Source: Ferruginibacter sp.
GTDB taxonomy: Bacteria; Bacteroidota; Bacteroidia; Chitinophagales; Chitinophagaceae
NCBI GenBank assembly: GCA_017983695.1
Contig: JAGOAX010000013.1
Coordinates: 62,001-126,000, forward strand
Direction: 5' to 3'
Length of the DNA: 64,000 nucleotides
The notes beneath the pieces were generated by a model. The model searched no databases. It was given only the letters and a program-made list of their open reading frames with translations, and was not told where the DNA came from. The translations under genes were made by a program, and so were the position numbers. Positions 43,501 through 51,069 of this stretch are shown here, in pieces (the stretch's first letter is position 1; every line of letters starts with the position of its first letter).

Positions 43501-43712
43501 GGTATACATTACCAAAAGCAATTACTGCAAAAGCTAAAATAAGCAGCTTCAGGGTGTATGCAACTGTAAATAATTTAGGTACCATTACCAATTACACCGG
43601 TTACGATCCTGATGTTACTGCCAGAAGAAGTGACCCATTAACACCGGGTGTTGATTTTGCAGCCTATCCAAGATCAAGAACATGGGTATTTGGCTTAAAC
43701 GTTACTTTCTAA
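40524..43712 (+). CDS. SusC/RagA family TonB-linked outer membrane protein
   Basis: 1062 residues from the ATG at 40524, which gives a normal signal peptide (MTKLLSFLLLLFIVPLSLLAQ). A longer frame begins at a TTG (40440) and adds 28 residues; rejected. After the signal lies a carboxypeptidase-regulatory-like domain (IKGKVTDETGVPIAGVTVIT), then the plug (YIVDGVQVENA, IDVLKDASTTAIYGARAANG), then a 22-strand barrel ending TWVFGLNVTF. It imports oligosaccharides in partnership with SusD, energised by TonB. As the first enzyme-locus gene after the LacI regulator, pectin oligomers are the likely cargo, though this is from context. susD follows at 19 nt. Confidence 0.93.
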   Translation: MTKLLSFLLLLFIVPLSLLAQNKTIKGKVTDETGVPIAGVTVITKGAKKGTQTDKEGNFSVSVTGSGSIDLVLSSVGYTSKIVKVTGTDAGTVQLIKEAITQEDVVVVGYATVRRKDLTGTVSSVSAKQIKDIPLSSAAEALQGRLAGVQAIATEGAPGADILIRVRGGGSITQDNSPMYIVDGVQVENALSVIAPQDIASIDVLKDASTTAIYGARAANGVVIITTKVGRPGKTQVAYNGGFGVRQLPKIMDVLSPYDFVVWQWERSRGAADSAAYGSTWDTLANYKNVAPINWQDEVFGRNAKFQNHNISVNGGNQATTFNLSVTANREDGIQLESGFDRNLLNFKLDHKVSDKVKVGITARYLDQTVKGIGTTNSGTRTTNRLRHSITYRPFELPTATGGIDDFDEAYFLASAGQTNPIILAQSEYRRQFTKGTYLSGYFNYNILKNLVFRSTVGFDNVNTEQRLFFSKITSTARNAASLPVASIGNQYNRQLTNSNTLQYSVNNLKNKHDFSVLVGQEIIDQRVSNTLFQTNYFPADISAEKALANMGLGAAPTGSSQPLPFSFVNPPSRIASFFGRVNYGYDDRYLATFNLRSDRSTKFAPSNGSLVFPSGSLAWRFSKEKFAENLKWLNDGKIRLGLGAVGNNRIGNLLFMQLYGVTGQYAINHSILPGFAPTALANPNLRWEQSNTRNFGLDLSVLDNKIQFTVDIYKNTAKDLLLDVAIPPTTGYTSQIQNIGSTSNRGVEFQINATPVSNKNFTWSSNFNISFNKNRVEGLGGVSELQRNSGWQGSDGIADYLVKVGQPVGQMYGFVTDGFYKIEDFNYSGGVYTLKAGVPSITINGNPQPGVLKWKDIGGPNGVPDGVISADYDRTVIGDANPKFTGGWNNQFSYKNFDMSVFVNFVVGNDVYNANKVEWTDGSFSNINMLNIMKDRWTNIDATGQRVTDPVQLAALNANAKIWTPVRSQRWWLHSWAIEDGSYLRFNNLTVGYTLPKAITAKAKISSFRVYATVNNLGTITNYTGYDPDVTARRSDPLTPGVDFAAYPRSRTWVFGLNVTF

Positions 43713-43731
43713 TAAACTAAATAGTTGTTTT

Positions 43732-45582
43732 ATGAAAAATAAAATTTATCAATTAACCGCAGCACTTACAATATTTATTGCTGTTGTTGTTTTTAACAGT
43801 TGTAAAAAATTTACAGAAGTAGAACCTGTATCACAATTTAATGTGGCGCAGGCTTTTTCTGATGTATCAAATGCCACCACCGCACTTATTGGTGTGTACG
43901 ATGAACTGCAGGGAGATAATGGTTACGGTATTCGTTTAAGTATGTATTACCCTTATGATACTGATGAAGGAATAGCAAGTGGAGGTATTGACAATGGCCG
44001 CCGTGGAGTTGGACGTTACCAATTGCTTTTATCAAATGCAGAAATTGCAAACCCCTTTCGGCAGTTATACCGTGGTTTGGAAAAAGCAAACCTGTGTATT
44101 GAGCAAATTCCTTTAATGGTGCAATACACATCGGGTACAGCAGCAGAACAGGCTTTGGTAAAAAGGTTACATGGCGAAGCACTTACTTTAAGAGCACAAT
44201 ATTTGTTTGAGCTGATAAGAAACTGGGGCGATGTACCTGCACCAATGATTCCAGCTTACAAACAAACAGATTTATTTTTACCATCAACAAACAGAGATTC
44301 AACTTACGATAAAATTTTGGCTGACCTTGCTTTAGCAAAAACATTGGTGCCCTGGCGCACTGCTGCAGGTCCCCGTAACGAACGCATAACAAAAGGCGCT
44401 GTTATGGCATTGCGTGCAAGAATTGCATTGTTCCGTGGTGGATATTCTTTACGCCCCAATGCATCGGGAGCAGGTTTAGGTACTATGGAGCGCCGCAGCG
44501 ATTACCTTACCTATTACAATATTGCCAAAACAGAATGCGAAGAACTGATGGCTAATAGAGGTGAACACACGCTGAATCCTAATTATGAAAACGTCTGGCG
44601 CAGAGTTACTTCTTTCACTTACGATCCGCAGGCAGAAATATTATTTGAAGTGGGAGCAGGTGGTGGTAATGGCAATAGTGACAGCCGTATGGGCAATTAC
44701 GATGGGCCTAATTTAAATAATGCATCAAGATATGGTGCTGGAGGTGGGGGTATTCAAATGCTGCCCAACTATTATTATGCATTTGATTCTGTAGATACAA
44801 GAAGAGATGTTACACTTACACACTATCAGGTAACATCGGCAACAAATATAAAAAGCCAGCGCAGACTGGGTGAATTAAATACCGGTAAGTATCGCAGAGA
44901 CTGGCGGGTGCCATTATTGCCAGGTACTGTTTTAAACGTGGGTTATAACTGGAGTGTGATTCGCTTTAGTGATGTTTTGTTAATGTATGCCGAAGCAGTT
45001 AACGAAATTAATAACGGGCCAACCCAACAGGCAAAAGATGCCTTTGAAGAAGTTAGAAAAAGGGCTTTCAGGGGCAATACAACGCTTATCGGAATTACAC
45101 CTTCTACAAAAGACAGCTTTTTTACTGCTGTTACAAACGAACGTTTTTTAGAGTTTGGTCATGAAGGCATACGTAAATATGATTTGCTGCGCTGGAATTT
45201 GCTGGGAGCAAAAATTGCAGATGCAAGAGCAAAAATTATTGCCATAAGAGACAGGGTAGCTCCTTACAACAATGTACCGCAATATATTTACTGGAAAAAT
45301 GTAGGTGAAGAAATTCAATACTTTGCTGGTACTAATACAGCATTAACTGCACAGCCATTCTGGAGGCCTACACAAATACCATCGCCAACAACCGGGTGGA
45401 CAAGGGTAGACTGGGGGCAACACCTTACTGCAAATGTGCTTACTGTTGATGGTACGGGTAATAAACCATTGTGGCAGGCTATGGCATTTTTCTTTACACC
45501 GGGTAAAAGTGAGTTGCTACCTTACGATCTGGGAACAATTGCTGCATATCAGGGTAAATTAAAGCAGAATCCAGGGTATTAA
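43732..45582 (+). CDS. SusD/RagB family nutrient-binding outer membrane lipoprotein
   Basis: 616 residues. The lipoprotein signal ends FNSCKKF, with the Cys to be acylated at residue 25; behind it comes ASQFNVAQAFSDVSNATTALIGVYDEL-like SusD sequence (EVEPVSQFNVAQAF). TPR-like helices follow, with RAQYLFELIRNWGDVPAP, and the C-terminal FLEFGHEGIRKYDLLRW motif is that of the family (E-R-x-x-E-F-x-x-E-G-x-R). It sits on the cell surface over the SusC barrel and binds the glycan. Gene lies 19 nt after susC. A strong terminator follows (45613-45645), so SusCD may be expressed at higher level than the enzymes after it. Glycan inferred to be pectin from context. Confidence 0.93.
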   Translation: MKNKIYQLTAALTIFIAVVVFNSCKKFTEVEPVSQFNVAQAFSDVSNATTALIGVYDELQGDNGYGIRLSMYYPYDTDEGIASGGIDNGRRGVGRYQLLLSNAEIANPFRQLYRGLEKANLCIEQIPLMVQYTSGTAAEQALVKRLHGEALTLRAQYLFELIRNWGDVPAPMIPAYKQTDLFLPSTNRDSTYDKILADLALAKTLVPWRTAAGPRNERITKGAVMALRARIALFRGGYSLRPNASGAGLGTMERRSDYLTYYNIAKTECEELMANRGEHTLNPNYENVWRRVTSFTYDPQAEILFEVGAGGGNGNSDSRMGNYDGPNLNNASRYGAGGGGIQMLPNYYYAFDSVDTRRDVTLTHYQVTSATNIKSQRRLGELNTGKYRRDWRVPLLPGTVLNVGYNWSVIRFSDVLLMYAEAVNEINNGPTQQAKDAFEEVRKRAFRGNTTLIGITPSTKDSFFTAVTNERFLEFGHEGIRKYDLLRWNLLGAKIADARAKIIAIRDRVAPYNNVPQYIYWKNVGEEIQYFAGTNTALTAQPFWRPTQIPSPTTGWTRVDWGQHLTANVLTVDGTGNKPLWQAMAFFFTPGKSELLPYDLGTIAAYQGKLKQNPGY

Positions 45583-45612
45583 TTTTTTTCTCATGTTAGT
45601 TTAGTTTTAAAG

Positions 45613-45645
45613 CTGTCCCCAACTTGTTGGGGACAGTCTTTTTTT
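45613..45645 (+). terminator. Terminator after susD
   Basis: CTGTCCCCAA (45613-45622) pairs with TTGGGGACAG (45627-45636), loop CTTG, then a T-rich run to 45645. It lies between susD and the esterase gene at 45664, so it may attenuate rather than end transcription. Confidence 0.8.
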
Positions 45646-45663
45646 AAAATATAATTCCCAAAA

Positions 45664-46428
45664 ATGAAAAAATATTTTTACATAAGTATCATTGCTATAT
45701 TAGTTTTTGCATTTTCTTTTCCCCCAAAGAAAAATATTAAAGTGTACTTAATCGGCGATTCCACCATGTGTGAATATGAAATGAACAGGGCGCCGCTTAC
45801 CGGTTGGGGCATGCCTTTTAAATATTTTTTTGATTCAACTGTTAGCATTGATAACAGGGCAAGAGGAGGAAGAAGCACCCGTACTTTTATCAGCGAAAAC
45901 CGCTGGCAACCCATAGCCGATAGTTTGCACGAAGGTGATTATGTATTGATGCAGTTTGGGCATAATGATGAAGCTAAAGAAGAAAAGTATAAAGACAGGT
46001 ATACACCTGTTGCTGATTATAAAACTAATCTTGTAAAATTTATTACCGAAACAAAGGCTAAAAACGCAAACCCTGTTTTAATTACACCTGTAACAAGAAT
46101 GCGTTTTGATAAAGACGGAAAAGTTGCAGAAACGCATACTGAATATTCTGCTGCGGTTTGGGAAGTAGGTAAACAAGCCAATACACCGGTTATTGATCTG
46201 GATAAAAAAAGTCGTGACTTATTACAACAGTTTGGTCCCGTAACTTCAAAATTACTTTTTATGCAGCTGGATTCTTTACAACATCCTAATTATCCTGCCG
46301 GGCAAAAAGATAATACACACTTTACTGAGTTTGGTGCAAGAAGAATGGCAGAACTGGTACTAGCAGAAATCAGAAATTTAAAATTAGAACTGGCAGATAG
46401 AATTGTTGTGCCGGCAACAAAAAAATAG
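45664..46428 (+). CDS. Secreted rhamnogalacturonan acetylesterase-like SGNH hydrolase (CE12-type)
   Basis: 254 residues with a signal peptide (MKKYFYISIIAILVFAFSF). It removes acetyl groups from rhamnogalacturonan so that lyases can act. SGNH blocks: block I VYLIGDSTMCEY (Ser33), block II RARGGRSTRTF (Gly), block III QFGHNDE (Asn), block V DNTHFTEFG (Asp216, His219). The same sequence style occurs in the N-terminal half of the fusion at 54322, where the regions align block for block (GRSTKSFITENRW vs GRSTRTFISENRW). It follows the susD terminator and precedes the pectinesterase fusion gene. Periplasmic or surface-exposed. Family call is firm; exact substrate is inferred. Confidence 0.88.
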   Translation: MKKYFYISIIAILVFAFSFPPKKNIKVYLIGDSTMCEYEMNRAPLTGWGMPFKYFFDSTVSIDNRARGGRSTRTFISENRWQPIADSLHEGDYVLMQFGHNDEAKEEKYKDRYTPVADYKTNLVKFITETKAKNANPVLITPVTRMRFDKDGKVAETHTEYSAAVWEVGKQANTPVIDLDKKSRDLLQQFGPVTSKLLFMQLDSLQHPNYPAGQKDNTHFTEFGARRMAELVLAEIRNLKLELADRIVVPATKK

Positions 46429-46480
46429 TTCAGTAACAAATAATTTTTGCTGTATGAAAAGAGAAGTAAATTGCAATACA

Positions 46481-48349
46481 ATGAAAAAAAATCTTTTAAT
46501 TTTTACATTACTGTTTTTGTTCAGCAGTAACCTGTTTGCTCAAACATCCAATCCGCAACAATACAAATACATTTTTACTGTAGCAAAAGATGGCAGTGGC
46601 GATTATTTGTTTATACAGGATGCTATTGATGCCATGAGGGTATATCCATTGGCGCCCATTACCCTGTATATAAAAAACGGTGTGTACAACGAAAAGATCG
46701 AATTGCCTGCTAACAATACCGATGTAACTTTTATTGGTGAAAATGTGGACAGCACTATCATTGTATTCAACGATTATTCCGGTAAAGGGAAACATACTAC
46801 GTTTACTTCTTTTACGGCAAAAATTTCGGGCAACCGTTTTGTAGCGGCTAATATTACCTTTTCAAATTCGGCCGGGCAGGTGGGCCAGGCATTGGCGTTA
46901 TATGTAGATGCTGATAAAGCCGTGTTTAAAAATTGTAAATTCCTCGGCAACCAGGATACTATTTTTACCAGTGGCGAAAATGCAAGACAATTATTTTTGA
47001 ACTGCTATATTGAAGGCACCACCGATTTTATTTTTGGCCCGTCAACTGCTGTGTTTCAAAACTGTACCATCAGGGCAAAAACAAATTCATTTATAACAGC
47101 TGCCAGTACCACCTATGGAAAAAAGTATGGGTATGTTTTTATCGGTTGTAAAATAATAGCTGACCCGGCTGTTACAAAACTTTTTTTAGGAAGACCCTGG
47201 CGGGCAAATGCTAAAACGGTTTTTATAAAATGCGACCTGCCCAAAGCAATTGCCCAGGAAGGATGGAATAACTGGAGTAATGCTGAAAATGAAAAAACAG
47301 TTTTTTATGCCGAATATAAAAATACAGGAGACGGAGCAGCTGTTGCACATAGAGCAAAGTGGACGAAACAATTAAGTGATAAAGAAGCTCAGCGTTATAC
47401 ATTGGCCAATGTTTTTTCCCTTTCATTAAAAAACAGTGAGCCGGGATATAATTGGTTTGAGAATACAACTCCTGCCGCTTTCAATTTAAATGCATTTACA
47501 CAAAAAATACCGCAAGTGATTCCTTTATATAAAAATGGCGTACCCAACTCAACCGGCGCACCTGATAAGGAAAGTTCCTCCTCCAGGGATAATATTAACC
47601 GTATAGCAAAAGTGAGTAATCCTACACTTACTATTTTTAAACCTGTAAAACCTAATGGCAAGGCAGTAATTATTTGTCCGGGTGGGGGATATCTTTATCT
47701 AACTATTGATAAAGAAGGAAAGAAAGTTGCAGAAGAAATGAACCGCTGGGGCATTACAGCATTTGTATTAAAATACCGTCTGCCTGATGATACCACCAAT
47801 ATTGATAAAAGCCTGGCACCATTACAGGATGCCCAGCAAGCCCTTCGTTTGGTACGCACAAATGCAAAAGAGTGGGGCGTAAATAAAAATCAAATTGGCA
47901 TTATGGGTTTTTCTGCCGGTGGCCACGTAGCATCAACTGCTGCAACACATTTTAAATTTGTTGCCGATGCTGAAGAAAAAGATACTACTTCTGTACGCCC
48001 AGATTTTGCAATATTGATTTACCCTGTTGTAAGTTTTGACAGTACTATTGCACATAAAGGCTCCAGGAATAACCTGGTTGGCTCTAAAGCATCAGAAAAA
48101 ACAATTAATTTTTTCAGTAACGAATTACAGGTAGATAAAGAAACACCGCCATCTTTTTTGGTTCATGCAGGCGATGATGGGGCAGTACCGGTTGAAAACA
48201 GTTTAAGGTATTACCAGGCCTGTATAAAAAATAAAGTACCGGCAGAAATTCATTTGTATCCAAAAGGAGGCCATGGGTTCGGCATGAATAATAAAGCAAC
48301 AGATGATAATTGGCTGGAAAGATTGAAAAATTGGCTTAACCGGTTGTAA
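46481..48349 (+). CDS. Pectin methylesterase (CE8) fused to an alpha/beta hydrolase esterase
   Basis: 623 residues from the ATG at 46481, which follows a basic n-region and signal peptide (LLIFTLLFLFSSNLFAQ); upstream in-frame ATGs at 46403 and 46454 give no better start. Residues ~30-330 form a CE8 right-handed beta helix with GNQDTIF (Asp159), EGTTDFIFG (Asp182) and GRPWR (238-241), so it should remove methyl esters from homogalacturonan. Residues ~375-623 form an alpha/beta hydrolase: VIICPGGGY oxyanion loop, GFSAGGH (Ser478), HAGDD (Asp565) and GGHGFG (His598), most like the acetyl or feruloyl esterases of the BD-FAE type. One protein thus carries two different esterases. It lies 52 nt after the acetylesterase gene. 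Periplasmic by signal peptide. Confidence 0.88.
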   Translation: MKKNLLIFTLLFLFSSNLFAQTSNPQQYKYIFTVAKDGSGDYLFIQDAIDAMRVYPLAPITLYIKNGVYNEKIELPANNTDVTFIGENVDSTIIVFNDYSGKGKHTTFTSFTAKISGNRFVAANITFSNSAGQVGQALALYVDADKAVFKNCKFLGNQDTIFTSGENARQLFLNCYIEGTTDFIFGPSTAVFQNCTIRAKTNSFITAASTTYGKKYGYVFIGCKIIADPAVTKLFLGRPWRANAKTVFIKCDLPKAIAQEGWNNWSNAENEKTVFYAEYKNTGDGAAVAHRAKWTKQLSDKEAQRYTLANVFSLSLKNSEPGYNWFENTTPAAFNLNAFTQKIPQVIPLYKNGVPNSTGAPDKESSSSRDNINRIAKVSNPTLTIFKPVKPNGKAVIICPGGGYLYLTIDKEGKKVAEEMNRWGITAFVLKYRLPDDTTNIDKSLAPLQDAQQALRLVRTNAKEWGVNKNQIGIMGFSAGGHVASTAATHFKFVADAEEKDTTSVRPDFAILIYPVVSFDSTIAHKGSRNNLVGSKASEKTINFFSNELQVDKETPPSFLVHAGDDGAVPVENSLRYYQACIKNKVPAEIHLYPKGGHGFGMNNKATDDNWLERLKNWLNRL

Positions 48350-48466
48350 CTTGTCAAATCATACGGGTGCAGGATAGTGAAATGTGGTTTAAATTTCATC
48401 TTTCCGGCATGTAAGAAAAAGATTTTCAGGATAGATTTTTGTGAAGCATAAAAACAGAATTAAATT

Positions 48467-49231
48467 ATGTTTGGTTTAAAAGATAAAACAGCAATTATTA
48501 CCGGTGCAGCAAGTGGTATTGGAAAAGCTGTGGCGGTACTGTTTGCAAAGCAGGGGGCATTGGTACATTTGCTGGATATGAACGAAGATGCATTAGCACT
48601 GGCTGCCGGAGAAATAAATAATGCAGGTGGCAATGCAACAGCGCATAAAGTTCATGTAGATATTCAGCAGGAAATAAAAACTGCATTTGAAAAAATTGCC
48701 GTTGCAGATATATTGGTAAACTGTGCAGGCATTTCAAATATTGGCAAAGCCGATACCACCAGCGAAGATGATTTTGACAAAGTATATAGAGTAAATGTAA
48801 AAGGAATGTACAATTGCCTGCATATTGCCATTCCGATGATGAAAAAAAATAACGGTGGTGTAATTTTAAATATGGCTTCCATTGCAAGTAGTGTTGGCAT
48901 ACCAGACAGGTTTGCATACAGTATGAGCAAGGGTGCAGTGGTCGGTATGACGTTATCTGTTGCTAAAGATTATCTTAATGACGGCATCCGTTGCAATTGT
49001 ATTTCGCCTGCAAGGGTACACACTCCGTTTGTAGATAATTTTTTGGCAAAAACCTATCCGGGTCAGGAAAAAGAAATGTTTGAAAAACTGAGTAAAACAC
49101 AACCGATCGGACGTATGGCTACACCGGATGAAATTGCTCACCTTGTTTTATATTTATGCTCCAACGAAGCGTCTTTTATAACAGGTTGCGATTATCCTAT
49201 TGACGGCGGGTTTATAAAACTGAATAATTAG
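48467..49231 (+). CDS. SDR family oxidoreductase, possible 2-keto-3-deoxy sugar acid dehydrogenase
   Basis: 254 residues, a classical short-chain dehydrogenase. NAD(P)-binding motif TGAASGIG at residues 12-19, NNAG-like VNCAGIS, catalytic Ser in NMASIASS, and YxxxK as Y151-S-M-S-K155; all catalytic residues are present. C-terminus ends TGCDYPIDGGF, which is typical. The gene next along is a FAH-family hydrolase. In L-fucose and L-rhamnose oxidative pathways an SDR of this kind oxidises 2-keto-3-deoxy-L-fuconate or -rhamnonate to the 2,4-diketo acid that the FAH enzyme splits. That role fits the context but is inferred. Spaced 85 nt before the FAH gene, with a palindromic repeat between. Confidence 0.8.
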   Translation: MFGLKDKTAIITGAASGIGKAVAVLFAKQGALVHLLDMNEDALALAAGEINNAGGNATAHKVHVDIQQEIKTAFEKIAVADILVNCAGISNIGKADTTSEDDFDKVYRVNVKGMYNCLHIAIPMMKKNNGGVILNMASIASSVGIPDRFAYSMSKGAVVGMTLSVAKDYLNDGIRCNCISPARVHTPFVDNFLAKTYPGQEKEMFEKLSKTQPIGRMATPDEIAHLVLYLCSNEASFITGCDYPIDGGFIKLNN

Positions 49232-49232
49232 A

Positions 49233-49285
49233 GCCCCCTCCGCCCCCTAAAGGGGGAACTGATTATGGAGAAGAAGAAAGCGAAA
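49233..49285 (+). repeat. GC-rich palindromic repeat between the SDR and FAH genes
   Basis: GCCCCCTCCGCCCCCTAAAG, then GGGGAACTGATTATGGAGAAG, then AAGAAAGCGAAATAAC. Third and longest copy of the family at 35191-35218 and 36402-36440. Confidence 0.7.
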
Positions 49286-49315
49286 TAACAGATTAACTTA
49301 TAAAAGAAATAAACA

Positions 49316-50173
49316 ATGAAATTAATAAGATTTGGAAATGAAGGACAGGAAAAACCAGGTGTACATATTGATGGTATTAACTATGATGTGAGTGGTTTTA
49401 TACATGATTTTAATGAAGGCTTTTTTGCCAACGGCGGATTGCCGCACTTAGCATGGATGCTGGAACAGCACAAAGGCATGATGCCAAAAGTTGCCGAAGG
49501 AACAAGATTAGGATCGCCTGTTGCAAGGCCCTCTAAAATAATTTGTATTGGATTAAACTATGCCGACCATGCAAAAGAAACTAATGCAACACCACCAACA
49601 GAGCCAGTGATTTTTATGAAGGCTACCACTGCTTTATGCGGCCCTTTTGATGATGTGGTGATTCCAAAAGATTCGGTGAAAACAGATTGGGAAGTGGAAC
49701 TGGCTGTGGTAATAAGTTCGAGAGCCAGTTATGTTGATGAGGCCAATGCTATGCAATATGTTGCAGGTTATTGTTTACATAACGACGTTAGCGAAAGAGA
49801 ATTTCAATTAGAAAAAGGAGGTACCTGGGACAAAGGAAAAGGTTGCGATACGTTTGCACCTATTGGCCCTTGGATGGTAACTAAAGATGAAATAGCCGAT
49901 GTACATAATTTAAAATTGTGGCTTAAAGTGAATGATAAAATAATGCAGAACGGTACCACGGCCAATTTGATTTTTAATATTCCTTTTTTAGTTGCTTATG
50001 TAAGCAGGTTTATGACTTTATTACCAGGCGATATTATTTCAACAGGAACTCCGGCAGGTGTTGGACTGGGTTTTAATCCTCCTGTATATTTAAAGCCAGG
50101 CGATATAATGGAACTGGGCATTGATGGATTGGGAACAAGTAAACAAAAATGTGTGGCTTATACATCACACTAA
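49316..50173 (+). CDS. Fumarylacetoacetate hydrolase family protein (possible 2,4-diketo-3-deoxy sugar acid hydrolase)
   Basis: 285 residues. FAH-family motifs: KIICIGLNYADHAKET, EPVIFMKATTALCGP, the metal-ligand pair DWEVELAVVI, YVAGYCLHNDVSEREFQ, and GDIISTGTPAGVGLG near the end. This size and start (MKLIRFGNEGQEKPGV) are typical of the group that splits 2,4-diketo-3-deoxy-fuconate or -rhamnonate to pyruvate and lactate. It lies between two SDR genes, which supports an oxidative deoxysugar pathway, but no dehydratase was found in the window. The substrate is therefore inferred and could be another diketo acid. Confidence 0.85.
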   Translation: MKLIRFGNEGQEKPGVHIDGINYDVSGFIHDFNEGFFANGGLPHLAWMLEQHKGMMPKVAEGTRLGSPVARPSKIICIGLNYADHAKETNATPPTEPVIFMKATTALCGPFDDVVIPKDSVKTDWEVELAVVISSRASYVDEANAMQYVAGYCLHNDVSEREFQLEKGGTWDKGKGCDTFAPIGPWMVTKDEIADVHNLKLWLKVNDKIMQNGTTANLIFNIPFLVAYVSRFMTLLPGDIISTGTPAGVGLGFNPPVYLKPGDIMELGIDGLGTSKQKCVAYTSH

Positions 50174-50206
50174 ACTTCTAAACCTCTAAACTTAACTTAA
50201 AAAAAA

Positions 50207-50995
50207 ATGAACCTAAATCTCACAGATAAAATAATAATAGTAAGCGGCGGTGCAAAAGGTATTGGCGAGGGGATTGTAAAAGTATTGGCTGCCGAAGGTG
50301 CTATACCGGTTATTATTGGCCGCAACAAAACAGATAATATAAAAACTGTTACTGAAGTTGAAGCGGCTGGCGGTAAAGCCTTCCAGGTGGTGGCAGAATT
50401 ATCAAGCCCTGTTGAATGTGAAAATGCGGTAAAAAAAATTATAGAAAAGTTCAACCGTATTGACGGCCTGGTAAATAATGCAGGTGTAAATGATGGGGTA
50501 GGTTTGGAAAGTGGCGACTATGAAAAATTTATGGCATCGCTGCATAAAAACCTGGTGCATTATTATTTGCTGGCACATTATGCTTTGCCCGAATTAAAAA
50601 AATCGAAAGGTGCTATTGTAAATATTACTTCTAAAACTGCCGATACAGGGCAGGGCAATACATCAGCCTATGCAGCAAGTAATGGTGGCCGCAATGCTTT
50701 AACAAGAGAATGGGCTGTGGAATTATTAAAATATGGTATCAGGGTTAATGCAGTAGTGGTGGCAGAATGTTTTACGCCTTTGTATGAAAAATGGATACAG
50801 ACATTACCCAATCCGCAGGAAAAATTAAAAGAGATATCAGCTAAAATACCTTTGGAAAACAGGATGACTACCGCTGAAGAAATTGCCAATGCTGTAGCTT
50901 TTTTACTGTCATCCAGATCGAGCCATACTACAGGGCAATTGGTTTATGTTGATGGTGGCTACGTTCATTTAGACCGGGCACTGGCAAATGCGTAA
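50207..50995 (+). CDS. SDR family oxidoreductase, L-fucose dehydrogenase-like, catalytic Lys replaced by Asn
   Basis: 262 residues. Cofactor motif SGGAKGIG (residues 13-20), NNAG, then NITSKTADTGQGNTSAYAAS, and the C-terminal VDGGYVHLDRALA which I associate with bacterial L-fucose dehydrogenases. The normal YxxxK reads Y155-A-A-S-N159: the catalytic lysine codon is AAT (50681-50683), one base from AAA. In classical SDRs this lysine lowers the tyrosine pKa and holds the ribose, so activity may be low, changed, or restored by another residue; a sequencing error is also possible. It follows the FAH gene by 33 nt. Function assigned by context and C-terminal motif. Confidence 0.75.
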   Translation: MNLNLTDKIIIVSGGAKGIGEGIVKVLAAEGAIPVIIGRNKTDNIKTVTEVEAAGGKAFQVVAELSSPVECENAVKKIIEKFNRIDGLVNNAGVNDGVGLESGDYEKFMASLHKNLVHYYLLAHYALPELKKSKGAIVNITSKTADTGQGNTSAYAASNGGRNALTREWAVELLKYGIRVNAVVVAECFTPLYEKWIQTLPNPQEKLKEISAKIPLENRMTTAEEIANAVAFLLSSRSSHTTGQLVYVDGGYVHLDRALANA

Positions 50996-51023
50996 ACATC
51001 ATTAAACTAATTATGGCATCAGT

Positions 51024-51060
51024 TTAATTCGTGTAATTTGTGTAATTCATAAAATTCGTG
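51024..51060. repeat. AATTCGTGTAATT repeat upstream of the Gfo/Idh gene
   Basis: TTTAATTCGTGTAATTTGTG followed by TAATTCATAAAATTCGTG, the same type of sequence found inside yggS (19280-19315). A GTG within it (51058) is in frame with the next gene but is not its likely start. Confidence 0.65.
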
Positions 51061-51069
51061 ACATCAAAT

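Noticed and set aside
46403..46480. Upstream ATGs of the CE8 fusion overlapping the acetylesterase gene
   Set aside because: They put 26 odd residues (Cys/Asn rich) before a normal signal peptide.
51058..51069. GTG start for the Gfo/Idh gene
   Set aside because: It lies in the AATTCGTG repeat; the ATG at 51070 starts the conserved fold.
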